64,000 nt of DNA from Trichobilharzia szidati (Eukaryota > Platyhelminthes > Trematoda > Strigeidida > Schistosomatidae): assembly GCA_944472155.2 (NCBI GenBank), contig OX235273.1, positions 82,268,793-82,332,792 of the forward strand, in the 5' to 3' direction. This document shows, piece by piece, positions 35,173 to 45,406 of the stretch. The first letter of the stretch is position 1. Each line of letters opens with the position of its first letter. A program made the position numbers and the translations under genes. Under the pieces are notes generated by a model. That model searched no databases. It saw only the letters and a program-made list of their open reading frames with translations, and was not told the origin of the DNA.

Positions 35173-35370
35173 CTAGAGGGTGTGAAAACACACAAAAGCA
35201 ACCAATCACGTTCAAGATCATCAGGAGAGATGACTAATAAACTCGTGGAGAAATCTAATAGCTCATTTCAACAAACTGAAGTGTGCGCTGAAGATGTTGC
35301 CTAGTAGGGCGATGAAAGCTTCGCAAATAAACTATCCAGCTCAGAGAACACAACTACACCAAAATCATCC
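35173..35370 (+). repeat. PLE terminal repeat, right inverted arm
   Basis: Matches 33,914-34,104 in inverted orientation (GGGTGTGAAAACACACAAAA to CACCAAAATCATC). Includes GAACACAACTACACC at the outer end. With the left arm it flanks a roughly 1.07 kb interior. Confidence 0.9.
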
Positions 35371-35991
35371 ACCTGAGCTACAAATCTTCTCCATCATATC
35401 TACACTTCCTCGGTGTTCTGAATCTGTTTCTCCTGTGACCAATGTTCTTGTCTCCAAGCGATTATGATTTTCTAAAAAAATTTTAATCGTAATTATTTCT
35501 AAGCGACACTTATTATATACTGTTTTTAGATCAAGTGGTTTATTATTTTGCTTGATATTTAAATTCATATGTTTTCTTATCAACTAGCGTAAATAAAACC
35601 CCTTTTGTTCAGCACGAAAATTACCATTTCCTTCCTACGGACATCTTTAACACAGTCAGCTTTCATAATTCACTTAATATACTCAACCTACTAACCTCAG
35701 AATATTATTTCATTCTATATTCTTTACAAATTGAAATTAGATTAATTCCCATATGTAGTGACCCTTAAAAATGTGCTTGCCTAAATTAGGTCTACCTTGA
35801 CAAGTTTTGTCATGCAAAATAAACACCATTTGTTCTGGACTGAATAAATATATAATGAATTCAATATCTTTTTCATAACTCCTTTCCTGGATTTTGAAAC
35901 CTACTACAGTTGAAATCTTACTAACATTCTTAAATGATTGAATATTAAATTACTTTCATCCAGTTGATGGTTAGAATAAAAGCTCAGTTTT
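35371..35991. other. No gene recognised
   Basis: AT-rich spacer; the minus frame 35,365-35,583 overlaps the arm end and has no recognised domain. Confidence 0.4.
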
Positions 35992-36214
35992 TTTTATTCC
36001 TTTACGTTCCCAGTGGAACATAGGGCTTCACGCTAGAGGCTTGAAGTTTCGGTAGCAGTTGTGTTTATTTTTACAGGATGGGGTTGCTAGCCTCATGCTC
36101 AAACCTGGTTCTTTGCCACTCTTAGCGAGGTAAAGGAGTGTGTCGGCCGGAGATTGAACCCCGGAGCAAATGCGTGGTCGGCGAGCATTCTACAGCTTTG
36201 CCACCGATGTATAT
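35989..36214 (-). mobile_element. tRNA-derived SINE, tail type A, with target duplication
   Basis: Antisense copy: T-rich 3' end, CGTTCCCAGTGGAACATAGG, CTAGCCTCATGC, head with GATTGAACCCC and TTTGCCACCGATG. Part of the tail is deleted near 36,110. Flanked by AAAGCTCAGT at 35,979-35,988 and again at 36,215-36,224 (exact 10 bp). The head end is diverged (CGATGTAT instead of CGACGCAC). Confidence 0.92.
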
Positions 36215-36224
36215 AAAGCTCAGT

Positions 36225-36849
36225 CTTTATGTGATTTCACTGTATGTTGGTTTATTAGGCTTATCTATTAAAAACTTAAATTTTAGTAAATTTTCATATG
36301 GCAACAGTGATCAGATATTCTATGAAGTTATTGAATTTTAGTTAGAGCCAAGCAGAAACGATTTGTGATAAATGACTGAAGTCTAAGCGATTCTGAATTC
36401 CAGTGAATTGACAAAAATAAATGCGAATTTGCACACAAATTCTCAAGTTTGCCTAACTTTCGAGATGATAATAACAGGTTTATTTTGTACAGTGTTTATA
36501 TACTGTACAAAAGGCCAGGTTGAACTTTAAGCACCAGTGACTACCACTGGAGTGCGACCGCACCAATGACCTTGAAAAGTCACTGAGCCAGTCAGTGAAA
36601 CCTAGTATATAATGTTGTCATCATCAATAAAATATGCTAATAGAAGTCAAAGACAAGTTAGGGTTAGGTTTACCTGATAAAGGCGACATTGGGGTCGGTT
36701 CGAGTTAGATCACAGTTAGTTTAGGGATATTTTCACGTTACGGATAGGTTCAGGAAAGACTAGGGTTACTGTAAGGTTTAGAAAACTTAAATAATTACAT
36801 GCATAGAATGTGGATAAATTACTCTGTTGATATAAGAATAGAACTTATG
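36225..36849. other. No gene recognised
   Basis: Spacer; no supported coding region. Confidence 0.4.
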
Positions 36850-37032
36850 CACTGTGGTAGAGTATAAATCCATTGCGGGTAACATTTATTGTGATAAAGC
36901 CTCACTGTTATATAGTTATATTTACTGATGACATTTCGAGCACAATTTATTGCTCAGGAAATACTTTTGTATTACACTATGAGACTTCATCAAAATAAAT
37001 TTTACCCACAATGGAATTATACTCTGTTGATA
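36850..37032 (+). repeat. Foldback element with inverted ends
   Basis: Left end GTAGAGTATAAATCCATTG and CGGGTAACATTTATTGTGAT; right end CATCAAAATAAATTTTACCC and CACAATGGAATTATACTCT, imperfect reverse complements over about 45 bp. The centre holds ACTGATGACATTTCGAGCAC and TTTATTGCTC. About 180 bp, non-coding, MITE-like architecture. Related copies at 1.84, 40.87, 48.2 and 59.6 kb. Confidence 0.7.
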
Positions 37033-37299
37033 CTCTAAAACTGCGAGCCAACGATTAGCATGCGTCCAAGGTCTTTGGAGCGTTCGCACTTCTAGGACGC
37101 TGTTGTTGAACTTCGCCCAATTTTTATCATATGTGAGAGCAAGGCATCCTATGTAATACTTTTCTATAGTTTTTATGCATTATTTCATACATTTATGTAT
37201 TCCATACACGAAAATGCCTCCTTCACAAGATTGGTGCGTTCGAGGTCATTCGCTGATTGGTAGTTAGCGGTGCTTAAAGTTTAACTTTGCCGTAAAACA

Positions 37300-37600
37300 T
37301 TTTCAGCAGAGTTTACTGCTTGCTATTTTCTCATTATCCAGGATCTTCAAGTAAAGTATTAATCGACAGTATATTGTGTGTCATAATGCTGTCTGGCCTG
37401 AAGCGCAATCGTTATGACATTTCTTCTTTGTCTCCTTTTAGAAATGCAATAATGAAACCTAAGAACATCACTCAGGGACAGTTACGTCATGTACTGAGAT
37501 ACATTATTGCTCGTGATTACGTTTTTTTTCAAGCATATTAGAAACTTGCTAATTTACAAGCTGTAAACATTTTAAATATTTGCCATAGTGAATAATACCA
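37300..37600 (+). CDS. Repeated unrecognised ORF, copy 2
   Basis: An open frame (37,320-37,541, open upstream to about 37,300 with N-I-F-S-R-V-Y-C) whose product I do not recognise. It aligns by eye with the minus-strand ORF at 51,460-51,756: V-Y-C-x-x-F-S, S-S-K-V-L-I-D-S-I (versus S-S-K-I-L-I-H-S-I), Y-D-I-S-S, and I-T-Q-G-Q-L-R-H-V-L (versus I-T-E-E-Q-L-S-H-V-L). After a stop the similarity continues with K-L-A-N-L-Q-A..L-N-I-C-H-S-E. No membrane segment or known motif is evident. It could be a duplicated exon or an ORF of an uncharacterised mobile element. Confidence 0.5.
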
Positions 37601-39155
37601 TTCATTAGATGTCATATTTTGTTAGATTAAAACAAGCTGAACAAAAGAAATTATATATAGGATTATGACAGAGGTTTTTTGTAACCCGAATTTCAAGCAG
37701 GCCATCGTGGCTATTAGTCTGTGTGTCATTTTGCAGTAGATCTGCATTAATGAGTTTATGATTAGTTGAAGATGTTGATAAGCAAAAGAAGACATGAATA
37801 CCACTGAGTATATAAAGTCTTGCTTCAGTGGCGCGTTTCTTTCTAGGTGCTTCTTACTGTTAAACAGTTAGCTTGCATTCATTTAACCAGCCGGTTATTG
37901 TTTTAGATTATATATATATCATGAATCATACTGATTCTAACGGAATTCAACCACCTCGCTAATTAGCAGTGAATAATTAATGACTCGGATTTTGAAATGC
38001 CATGGTAATTTTCTTGCTTCTTATGAGTAGTTTCTTAGACAAGCATTGAACGATAGCAGAACCGATTGTTTACAGTTATCTCGGGAGAGAAGTTAAATTT
38101 GAATTGATTTTCCCCTGAGAATGTCAGCGTGGATTTGCATTGGTTTATTGAATACTGTCTTACTAGGTGATTACGCAGCTACAGTCTTCCTGGTTAAATT
38201 ACTGAGTCTGTATTTTGTTTATCACAACTAAAGTATTTTGAAAGGAGGATTGACCATGATGCATAGGTTGATCAAGCAGACATATGCAAATTACTGCACA
38301 CTTAGTCAACTGAATATTCACAAAATTATTTATCAGCTTTACTTAGCATAGATCAAACATATTTAATAATTACATTATTTCTTTGTCTCCTCACTTTGTG
38401 CAGAATTAACTGGAGGTTAGACAATGACAAGTTAAGCGACAAAAAATAAATGACAATTGTACTTGGGGAATAACAAATGCCAAAAATACGCAAAGTTTGA
38501 TTTTTTTTTGTGTGTGGAACTGATTTTTCACAAGTTTTGCATGCATAATTTTGCAATGATTATGACAGTTTTGAAAGCATAAATCATGATTGCGCCATAG
38601 ACGCATTACTATCAAAGTGTCATCCTAAACTTCATTGAGATTAGGATATCAGTAGACAGAGGCTGGCATAGAATTTTCGGATTTCTTTATGCATATATAT
38701 GCATATATATCCGCTAAGCAATTCCCAAATGATAAATTAAAAAAAAACTGCTGTTTATTCTGAATATTCAGACTACAGTGAATATATATGTTCTTGGTTC
38801 TATATGGTATTTACCTGTCTAGCGGAAACCAATCATTTGTACTTAAAGTGTGTTGAAACTTGTTTCGCTTTGCTATTGAAATAATCGTAGTTAAATTTGA
38901 TGATCACAAACAATGATTTCATTGGAAAATTAAGCAAAATCATTTGAAATCACCTATGAAACCAGAGGTTGTTTGACTTACCAGAACATATTTAAAGCTG
39001 AAAAGACTGAGTTATTCACAGGCGCTATGGAAATATTTAGTACCTAGTTTCTGTTCTTCTTTTACCACTCAACAGGAAATTCAAAAACTCAACCTTATCT
39101 ATTTATTTTAAAACCAACATTCCAGAAAAACATACTTTTTACATAAATTACTCGT
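37601..39155. other. No gene recognised
   Basis: AT-rich spacer with a short ATGCATATAT tandem near 38,690-38,710. Minus-strand frames at 38,353-38,615 overlap each other and lack motifs. Confidence 0.4.
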
Positions 39156-39159
39156 AAGA

Positions 39160-39428
39160 TGATAACAATATAATCGGTGGGAAATTCATCCTCACTCCCG
39201 ACTGGATGAACTTCACTGGTCACGACTTCTCACTAGAACTTCAGGAATTCATAGGCCATTGAGTGGGGTCTCAGTGGCTGAATGGTATACGAGCTTCTCT
39301 TGTAACCGGAAGTTCCTGGGTTCGAACTCCAGTGAGTGAGTACTGCAGATGATTCCCAAACTAGAATGAAACAGTTTTCCAGTAGTCCCTGGATTTCAGT
39401 GGATGTCTAACTGACATCGGTCAGTCGT
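39160..39428 (+). mobile_element. Sm-alpha-like SINE with decayed hammerhead
   Basis: Head GTCTCAGTGGCTGAATGGTA (A box) and GGGTTCGAACTCC (B box), then the ribozyme module at 39,337-39,402: GTACTG / CAGATGA / TTCCCAAACTAGAA / TGAAAC / AGTTTTC / CAGTAGTCC. Stem I (GUACUG with CAGUAG) is partly kept, core U4 is A, and stem II is weakened (GGA to GAA). Tail CTAACTGACATCGGTCAG. Upstream CATCCTCACTCCCGACTGGA is a further family block. Likely inactive. Confidence 0.82.
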
Positions 39429-39627
39429 TAAACTCTAATCCTTTTAAAACAACTCTTGAAAACAATATAATCACTTTATCCCAAACAGTAAGAAATTATA
39501 CAGAATGGAATTTTCAGGGTTTGTATATATTGCAACAATTTAGGTGTTTTAAATAAATATATAAATACGTAATATAGTGAAAAGAATAGAATGAAGTCCG
39601 GAATTCGGTGGAATATATCGAATAATA

Positions 39628-39796
39628 AGGGTGTCGGTGGTTCAGAGATAGAAACTTGGTAATCACGCATGTGGTTCGCGGTTCGACCCCTGGTCGACGC
39701 ACTCCTAAGCCGGTGATAAGACCAGTAAAGAGGGAAGGCTGGGCATGAGGTTAGCAACCCTACACCGTAAAAAAGAACAACATCAATGCTGCCGAA
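39628..39796 (+). mobile_element. tRNA-derived SINE type A, 5' part of an interrupted copy
   Basis: Head GGTGTCGGTGGTTCAGAG.. with B box GGTTCGACCCC and CTGGTCGACGCACTCC, tail AAGCCGGTGATAAGACCAG, GGGCATGAGGTTAGCAACCC, then GCTGCCGAAACT at 39,789. It continues after an inserted SINE at about 39,984. Confidence 0.88.
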
Positions 39797-39983
39797 ACTT
39801 TTTTTTTTGATTTACAGCTTGATTCCACACCGTATTTTCAGTACAAGTGTGGAATTTTCAGCATGGATATCGGTAGCCCAAATTCAGGCCGACCATAGAT
39901 ATCGGGTGTGCGCCGGCGAAGGATCGAACCCCGGACCATGTGCATGGTCGGCGAGAGTCCTAACCACTGTGCCACCGACGCAC
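39797..39983 (-). mobile_element. tRNA-derived SINE type B, nested insertion
   Basis: Antisense type B SINE: T-run, TTACAGCTTGATTCCACACC, ATCGGTAGCCCAAATTC, CGGGTGTGCGCCGGCG, GGATCGAACCCCGGACC, CTGTGCCACCGACGCACA. It splits the type A SINE on the + strand between GCTGCCGAAACT and TTCGTAGCTCTAGC. In the unsplit copy at 44.04 kb those parts are close together (GCTGCCATCACAACTTCATAGCTCAAGC). Confidence 0.9.
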
Positions 39984-40035
39984 AGTTCGTAGCTCTAGCT
40001 TGAAGTTCTATGTCCCACTCGGAAAGTAAATGAGT
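39984..40035 (+). mobile_element. tRNA-derived SINE type A, 3' part of the interrupted copy
   Basis: TTCGTAGCTCTAGCTTGAAG followed by TTCTATGTCCCACTCGGAAA, the type A terminus, completing the element begun at 39,628. Confidence 0.85.
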
Positions 40036-40124
40036 TAAAATGAAGAATGATAAATAAATAACTTAGTAAATAATATAAGTAATAATTCTGGTTATGACTT
40101 GCTGTTTATTACTGGTTTGAAATG

Positions 40125-40862
40125 TTTATAAGCTCTTTCTGACATTTGTCTCTTTACGCAAAACCCGTGCTAAATATGGCATGGATAAGTTGTTATATTT
40201 CGCTGTACGAGCATAAATTTTCATGAAATTTCTTCTGGTTTTATCCGAAGAAATACAAAGAAAAAGTTGAGAATAAAGAGGATGCTCTGTATCAGACAAG
40301 ATCATTTTAGCTAACTGCTTCCAAGAATTAAAATGCCCATCAACAACACTGGCAGTTGATTGAGTCATAGACACACCACTAATCCTGCTTACAGCCTTCA
40401 CTGTTCTGTGTAATATAATGTAGTCTTTGCTGAGAAACCAAAGGAAGAAAAAAGAAGAATGGGCAGAATATATGACTTATTACATTCCAAGAGAAGAGGT
40501 TGAGTTATGTCTGAAAGTCTCAACTTCTTTATGTAATAAGTCAAACGAAAACTTTTCTTTTAAAATCAACAAGATATGAGATGACCAACAGAGAACTCAA
40601 GAGAAAGTGATGCCAAGAAAGAGATATTGGATATACTCCCTATCAGTCCTTTCACTCTTTTTCATGAGGTTAAATCAATCCACACAACCAACTCTTGTTG
40701 ACGTCTGAAACTAAAATCGACAGTATGAAATTTAGATAGATTTGGTTTAAGACCGTTTAGTTGGGAACATTGGTTAACTTTAGATAAGAAAGTATTCATG
40801 TCAGAACAATCCAATGCAGAAACTACTGGGACAGAAATTGTCAGATGAAATTAGCTTTGGAA
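40125..40862 (-). pseudogene. CR1/jockey-like LINE, RT C-terminal remnant
   Basis: The minus frame 40,126-40,401 ends in a pattern typical of the C-terminus of CR1/jockey-group reverse transcriptases: I-S-G-V-S-M, W-K-Q-L-A-K-M-I-L-S-D-T-E-H-P-L-Y, then A-R-T-A-K-Y-N-N-L-S-M-P-Y-L-A-R-V-L. Further upstream (40,850-40,680, other frames) S-V-P-V-V-S-A-L-D-C-S-D, V-N-Q-C-S-Q-L-N-G-L-K-P and T-V-D-F-S recall the segment following the (F/Y)ADD box. Frameshifts separate the parts, and the catalytic box itself is not seen. Clade assignment is from memory of family patterns and is tentative. Distinct from the RTE family. Confidence 0.7.
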
Positions 40863-40865
40863 GAA

Positions 40866-40970
40866 TATAAGAATAGAACTTTGGCACTGTGGTGGAGTAT
40901 AATTCTATCGTAGGGTAATTTTATTTGATAAAGTCTCACAGTGTTATTTACTGATGCCATTTAGAAGCAC
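40866..40970 (+). repeat. Foldback element, left half only
   Basis: GGTGGAGTATAATTCTATCG, TTTGATAAAGTCTCACAG and TACTGATGCCATTTAGAAGC match the left and central parts of 36,850-37,032. The right inverted end is missing. Confidence 0.65.
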
Positions 40971-41619
40971 ACAGTAGGTCATACAAAAGGAAGGAAAAAG
41001 GAAATGCAGAAAGTATAGCACACCAGCTTTCGTAAGCAAAGAAGTGGAGCACTTTCCATTTAAAACAGCAATGATTACTAATTAACGTACGTGACGGTGT
41101 TTGAAAATATATTGGATGAAAATGACTTGGGATATTTGGTGAATAAAGAAATACGTAACATTTCATGCGATGAAATAAATGTATAAACATGTAAGTGTTC
41201 AGTAAAATGTCGTCTTCCAACATAACAGCCCAAGTTTTTCACTGTAACATTGATTTAAATTTCTTCTATTGGCACTATTAGAAAAAGCTAGGCATTTATA
41301 AACTGTATGCTCTTCAGCTTTACTTAAAAGGAAATATTCCGGCAGTTCATATTTCTAATTTCATGACTGGCATTTATTGCAAGTGGGAATATGTTGGGTA
41401 GGTTATATTTGAGTTTTTGTCACGCAATTCAGCGACATCAGTTTACAATAAAAAAAATAAATATATTCCCCTTTTTTAATTTTTACTTGCCACTTATTTC
41501 TTCAGTCATCTTGAACGGCAACAAGATATTTGTATTCATATTTTTTTAATTAGTGACGTAAACATACAGTTTTGAGTATACAACAAGGTGTATATAATAA
41601 TTCTTCACTTAAGATTTCA
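40971..41619. other. No gene recognised
   Basis: Spacer; the minus frame at 40,948-41,223 has no recognised motif and partly overlaps a repeat. Confidence 0.4.
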
Positions 41620-41910
41620 TCATGTACTAACATCGGTTAGAGGACTATTGGAAAAGCTGGGAGTACTGCCAAACAGCTGTTTCGTCCTAGTTTGGGACTC
41701 TTCGGTAGTACGCTCCCTCTGCAGTTCTAATCCAGGACCTTCCGGTTTCAAGGCGAGCTCGTAGACCACTAAGCCACTGGGTCCTGATCCAGTGGCTAGC
41801 CCATGAACTCTGGCTTCTGCCAATTAACGACCACTAGCGAATGTCATCCGTGGCGAGTATTTGTCCTCACACCCAACCTGCTTTACATCACTGGTCACGA
41901 CTTCTTCACT
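41620..41910 (-). mobile_element. Sm-alpha-like SINE with near-intact hammerhead
   Basis: Minus strand: head CCAGTGGCTTAGTGGTCTAC, degenerate B box TCCTGGATTAGAAC, then GCGTACTAC / CGAAGA core remnant / GTCCCAAACTAGGAC / GAAAC / AGCTG / TTTGGCAGTAC. Stem II and the GAAAC box are intact. The core reads C-C-G-A-A-G-A, so U4 is C (position 7 tolerates variation), and the cleavage triplet region is altered (GUUU instead of GUC). Confidence 0.85.
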
Positions 41911-42521
41911 TATTATTTTTCCTGAGAAATGTTTTATTACACTGTGGTAAAATTATTTCGGATAGAAATGCATTTGAGTACCATCAGTATGAGGATTTTA
42001 TAAACGCAAATACATTGACTTTCATTTATGCTGACTGAATCCAAATTTTCAAAGATTAGTTGTTCTGAGAAGCATTATATTCATTAAGAACATTCTCTGA
42101 GTATGAGGATAAAGACATTAATTCACCTGAAATAACGCCATTATTTGAGTTACCATAGAATATTAAGAAAAATATAATTTATAAGACAGAATTTTAATTG
42201 TTACAGTCAAATGACAAATTTAAGCTGTCAGAATTATTAATTAGGAAGGTTATGTCGTGAAAATATTTCTTAAATTGCTCAGATCTATCTAATAACTCCA
42301 AAAAGATCGGTGAATTTTAATATGATATTTTGAAACCAATCTGCGAAAGCAGTATGTTCAGTAGGTTATAAGGCTAGTAATTTAAAAGAACTCAGCGAAA
42401 TAAGTTTGATCAAAATAAACTCGATTTAGGAATTCACAGTAAATTGATTTTAATGTCAAAAGATGATAATTCTATTTTGCAGGAGTTAGTCTGTCGAATT
42501 TTGATTTATTTCAAATTTGCT
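41911..42521. other. No gene recognised
   Basis: AT-rich spacer between two Sm-alpha-like copies. Nothing supported. Confidence 0.4.
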
Positions 42522-42815
42522 CACGGATTGATATCAGTTAGAGAACCATTGAAAACCAACTGAAAGCACTGGACAGCTGTTTCATCCTAGTTGGGGAGTC
42601 ATCGGCAGTACGCAACCACTGGGGTTTGAACCCAGGACCTCGCAGGTACACAAGGAAAGCTTGTTGACCATTCAGTTATTGAAACACGACTCATTGTCCA
42701 GCCCATGAACTCTAACTTCTACCAATTCGTGATTTTAGTGCGACTGGTACCAACCAATGTTATCGCCGAGTATTTTTCCTTACTCCCGAGCGGATGGACA
42801 CCACTGTTCCGTTTT
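42522..42815 (-). mobile_element. Sm-alpha-like SINE with near-intact hammerhead
   Basis: Minus strand: B box GGGTTCAAACCCC, then stem I strand CGTACTG, core CCGATGA (one change, U4 to C), stem II CTCCCCAACTAGGAT, GAAAC, AGCTGTC, stem I strand CAGTGC, and tail CTAACTGATATCAATCCGTG. Stem I pairs (GUACUG with CAGUGC) and the GUC cleavage triplet is present. One of the least damaged ribozymes in the window. Confidence 0.87.
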
Positions 42816-43004
42816 AGGTTTACTTTCTGTTTTCCTTTGTCATAATATAATCATTATCAGCCAAAGCCTTTCACTATATTTCTTTTATATTTTAGAAAAC
42901 AAATAAATTTGTTAAATAAATTGTAGACGATGCTTTAGCTCTAAGTATGCTTTATTTAATGTTTATAATGAATATATGAATATAGTATTCACTAGAGACA
43001 TTCG

Positions 43005-43425
43005 TTACAACGAATTTATTATCAAGCTCCACACAATCGTATATATAAATGACTTTTAAAAACTATATCTTGTTAGAAATTTTAGTCAGTAGGTGTGAAT
43101 ACTAATAATAATACTACTACTTATACTAATGAGAATTGCAACAAAATTTGTGATTATTATCAAAGTTATCGTCTGGTGTTTAACTGTGATTCTAATCACA
43201 AATACTTTGTCGCTGTTCACAATGTTATCAATAGCAGTAGTACTGTTGTTAGTGTTCACATCTACAGTTGAAATTTCCTCACACGATATGATTTTAAAAA
43301 ATCATATATAAATATATTTTTCAATATATATATATATATTATATATATATGATTGTACAGCCTGATAACAGATTCATTAAAACGAATCTTTTCGCTGAAT
43401 ATTGTGTTCTATAGTGCTACAGTCG
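43005..43425. repeat. PLE-related inverted pair without ORF
   Basis: Left end ACGAATTTATTATCAAGC and CACAATCGTATATATAAATG resembles 20,380-20,480. Right end ATGATTGTACAGCCTGATAA..ACGAATCTTTTCGCTGAAT and GTGTTCT is the inverted counterpart. The interior (TTTGTGATTATTATCAAAG) also resembles 20,540-20,565. The + frame at 43,129-43,311 is hydrophobic by composition only. Looks like two PLE 3' ends head to head, or a non-autonomous derivative. Confidence 0.65.
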
Positions 43426-43429
43426 GAAT

Positions 43430-43864
43430 TATGAAAAGTATATGAGTACTTAGAATATTAACAATTAGTAGTCAAGATTTCATTATTAGATATAATGATA
43501 AAACGGTGTATCTCAATAATGATACTTAACAGTGTAATTCAAATCTTCATTTTCCGCCTGATTTTATATAATAGTGAAAATTTGTACTTGATATAATTCT
43601 AATGTAGTCAAGTTTGTTAATATGAGCGAAGAATTTGGAGCCTGTGGTAAAATATAATTTCAACCTTTCTCACAGACTGACCGTTCTATCACAGAGAGTC
43701 ATTTAAGGTGAATAAAATATATGTGTTATGTATAATGCGACAAAGATTTATGTAAAAATTGGAAATATTACTTTGAAATAATCACTTACTACAAAATATT
43801 ACTCTTCAAAATATTCGAAATTGAATGACTGGAGAACAACATTCGGTTTATAGGCTCTTATGAG
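43430..43864. other. No gene recognised
   Basis: Spacer; nothing supported. Confidence 0.4.
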
Positions 43865-44100
43865 TCAACTAAATGAGGTGCAGTGGTAGGATGTTTGCCA
43901 ACGACGCATGTAATTCAGGGTTCAACCCTTGGCTGACGCACTCCTAAACCTCGCTAAGCCGGTAATAAGACTATTAAAGAGGGAAGGTTGAGCGTGAGAC
44001 TAACAACCCCACACTGTAAAAAAGAATAGAACAGCTGCCATCACAACTTCATAGCTCAAGCTTGAAGTCCTATGTTCCACTAGCAACGTAAAGGAATAAA
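43865..44100 (+). mobile_element. tRNA-derived SINE, tail type A, divergent head
   Basis: Head degenerate (GAGGTGCAGTGGTAGGATG, CAGGGTTCAACCCTTGG as B box, CTGACGCACTCC). Tail AAGCCGGTAATAAGAC, GAGCGTGAGACTAACAACCC, CACTGTAAAAAAGAA, then GCTTGAAGTCCTATGTTCCA and CTAGCAACGTAAAGGAATAA. Uninterrupted; serves as the reference for the split copy at 39.6-40.0 kb. Confidence 0.88.
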
Positions 44101-45162
44101 AAATGCCTAACAGAAACTTCAAAAGGCTGATAAGTGAACAAAGAATATTCTGTTTGATAAATTCATCGGGTTCTAAAGTCAAATATTCATAATTATTAAA
44201 GAATTATTTTTATTTACAATATTAATGTTTAAAGAAAAATAATATTGAGTCGTTGACATGAAAATTCCAAAAATCATATACAAATAAACTGTTAGTTGAT
44301 TATAGTTCAAAACATATGCATGTGATAATATGCATAAACGAAACACTAAACTGAACACCAGTTTCGCAGAGTGAATGATCATGAATAACAACGAATATAT
44401 ATTAATGAATTCTCAGAACTAATATTCATATTGATTTCTGTTCATACTGATTCTAAACTTATGCAGATAAGTGATTTATCAAAAATAGGCTGAGAAAATG
44501 GAGTAGGAGATTATGTGTATGTGTGTAAGCTATCGACTAAATTTAAATGAGAAAAAAATAGTTTTGTAGGGGAGTTTACACCCACACAGGATGGGAGGTT
44601 ATACTTAAGAGAGCGACACAATACAGTAGTACTGATTCCACAGCAGCCCAGTGTAGTGAAAGTGTCTGGACCTGTTTTTTTTACACATAAAACACCGGTT
44701 GATTTAAGCGAATTTTAGTTATCTCTGCTATTGGAAGTGTTCATTATCTGGAGGCAATTTGTTTGGTACGTGATAGATGATAGAGGAAGATTCCTCAATT
44801 CTGGTTTTATAGCTTGTTTGGCCTAGGTGGTCTACTATCGAAATGTTAATGGTTTCCCTGAACCTCCATTTCGGCATACTGATAGGTGTTATGAAAAAGG
44901 TAAAGTTAAGTTCCTAGAGGAACCGCCGACATAAATGGTTCTAGAGGTGTAGATGTATTTATAAATTTATATTGGGCAAAACTAATACCTTTCGTCAAAA
45001 TGAATCATCCTGAATATTCGATTCTTAGGGTATGGCTTTCATTAAAAGACACGCATAGTACTTAAATACACTAATTTGGTTTTGTGATAGAATAAAATAC
45101 GCATATACTTATTGAAATGGAATCAGTGTTATGGCGAGGGTGACATAAATGTTGCATAAATG
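44101..45162. other. No gene recognised
   Basis: About 1 kb of spacer; short frames only, no repeat recognised. Confidence 0.4.
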
Positions 45163-45395
45163 CTTTTTTTATTCCTTCACGTTCCCCAGTGGAACATAGG
45201 GCTTCAGGCTAGAGGCTTGAAGTTTCTGTAGGAGTGTTTATTTTACAGGATGGGGTTGCTAGCCTCATGCCCAACCTTTCCTCTTGACCAGCTTTATTTC
45301 TGGCTTAGTGAGGTAAAGGAGTGCGTCGGCCGGGGATCGAACTGTGGTCCATACGCATGATCGGCGAGCGTCCTAACCGCTATACCACAGACGCA
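45163..45395 (-). mobile_element. tRNA-derived SINE, tail type A, with target duplication
   Basis: Antisense full-length copy: T-run, CACGTTCCCCAGTGGAACAT, CTAGCCTCATGCCC, head with GGGGATCGAACTGTGG and CTATACCACAGACGCA. Flanked by TTGCATAAATG (45,152-45,162) and TTGCATGAATG (45,396-45,406), an 11-bp duplication with one mismatch. Confidence 0.93.
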
Positions 45396-45406
45396 TTGCA
45401 TGAATG

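Noticed and set aside
43129..43311. Hydrophobic 60-codon frame as a small membrane protein
   Set aside because: It lies inside a PLE-derived inverted repeat pair, and hydrophobicity follows from T-rich codons.
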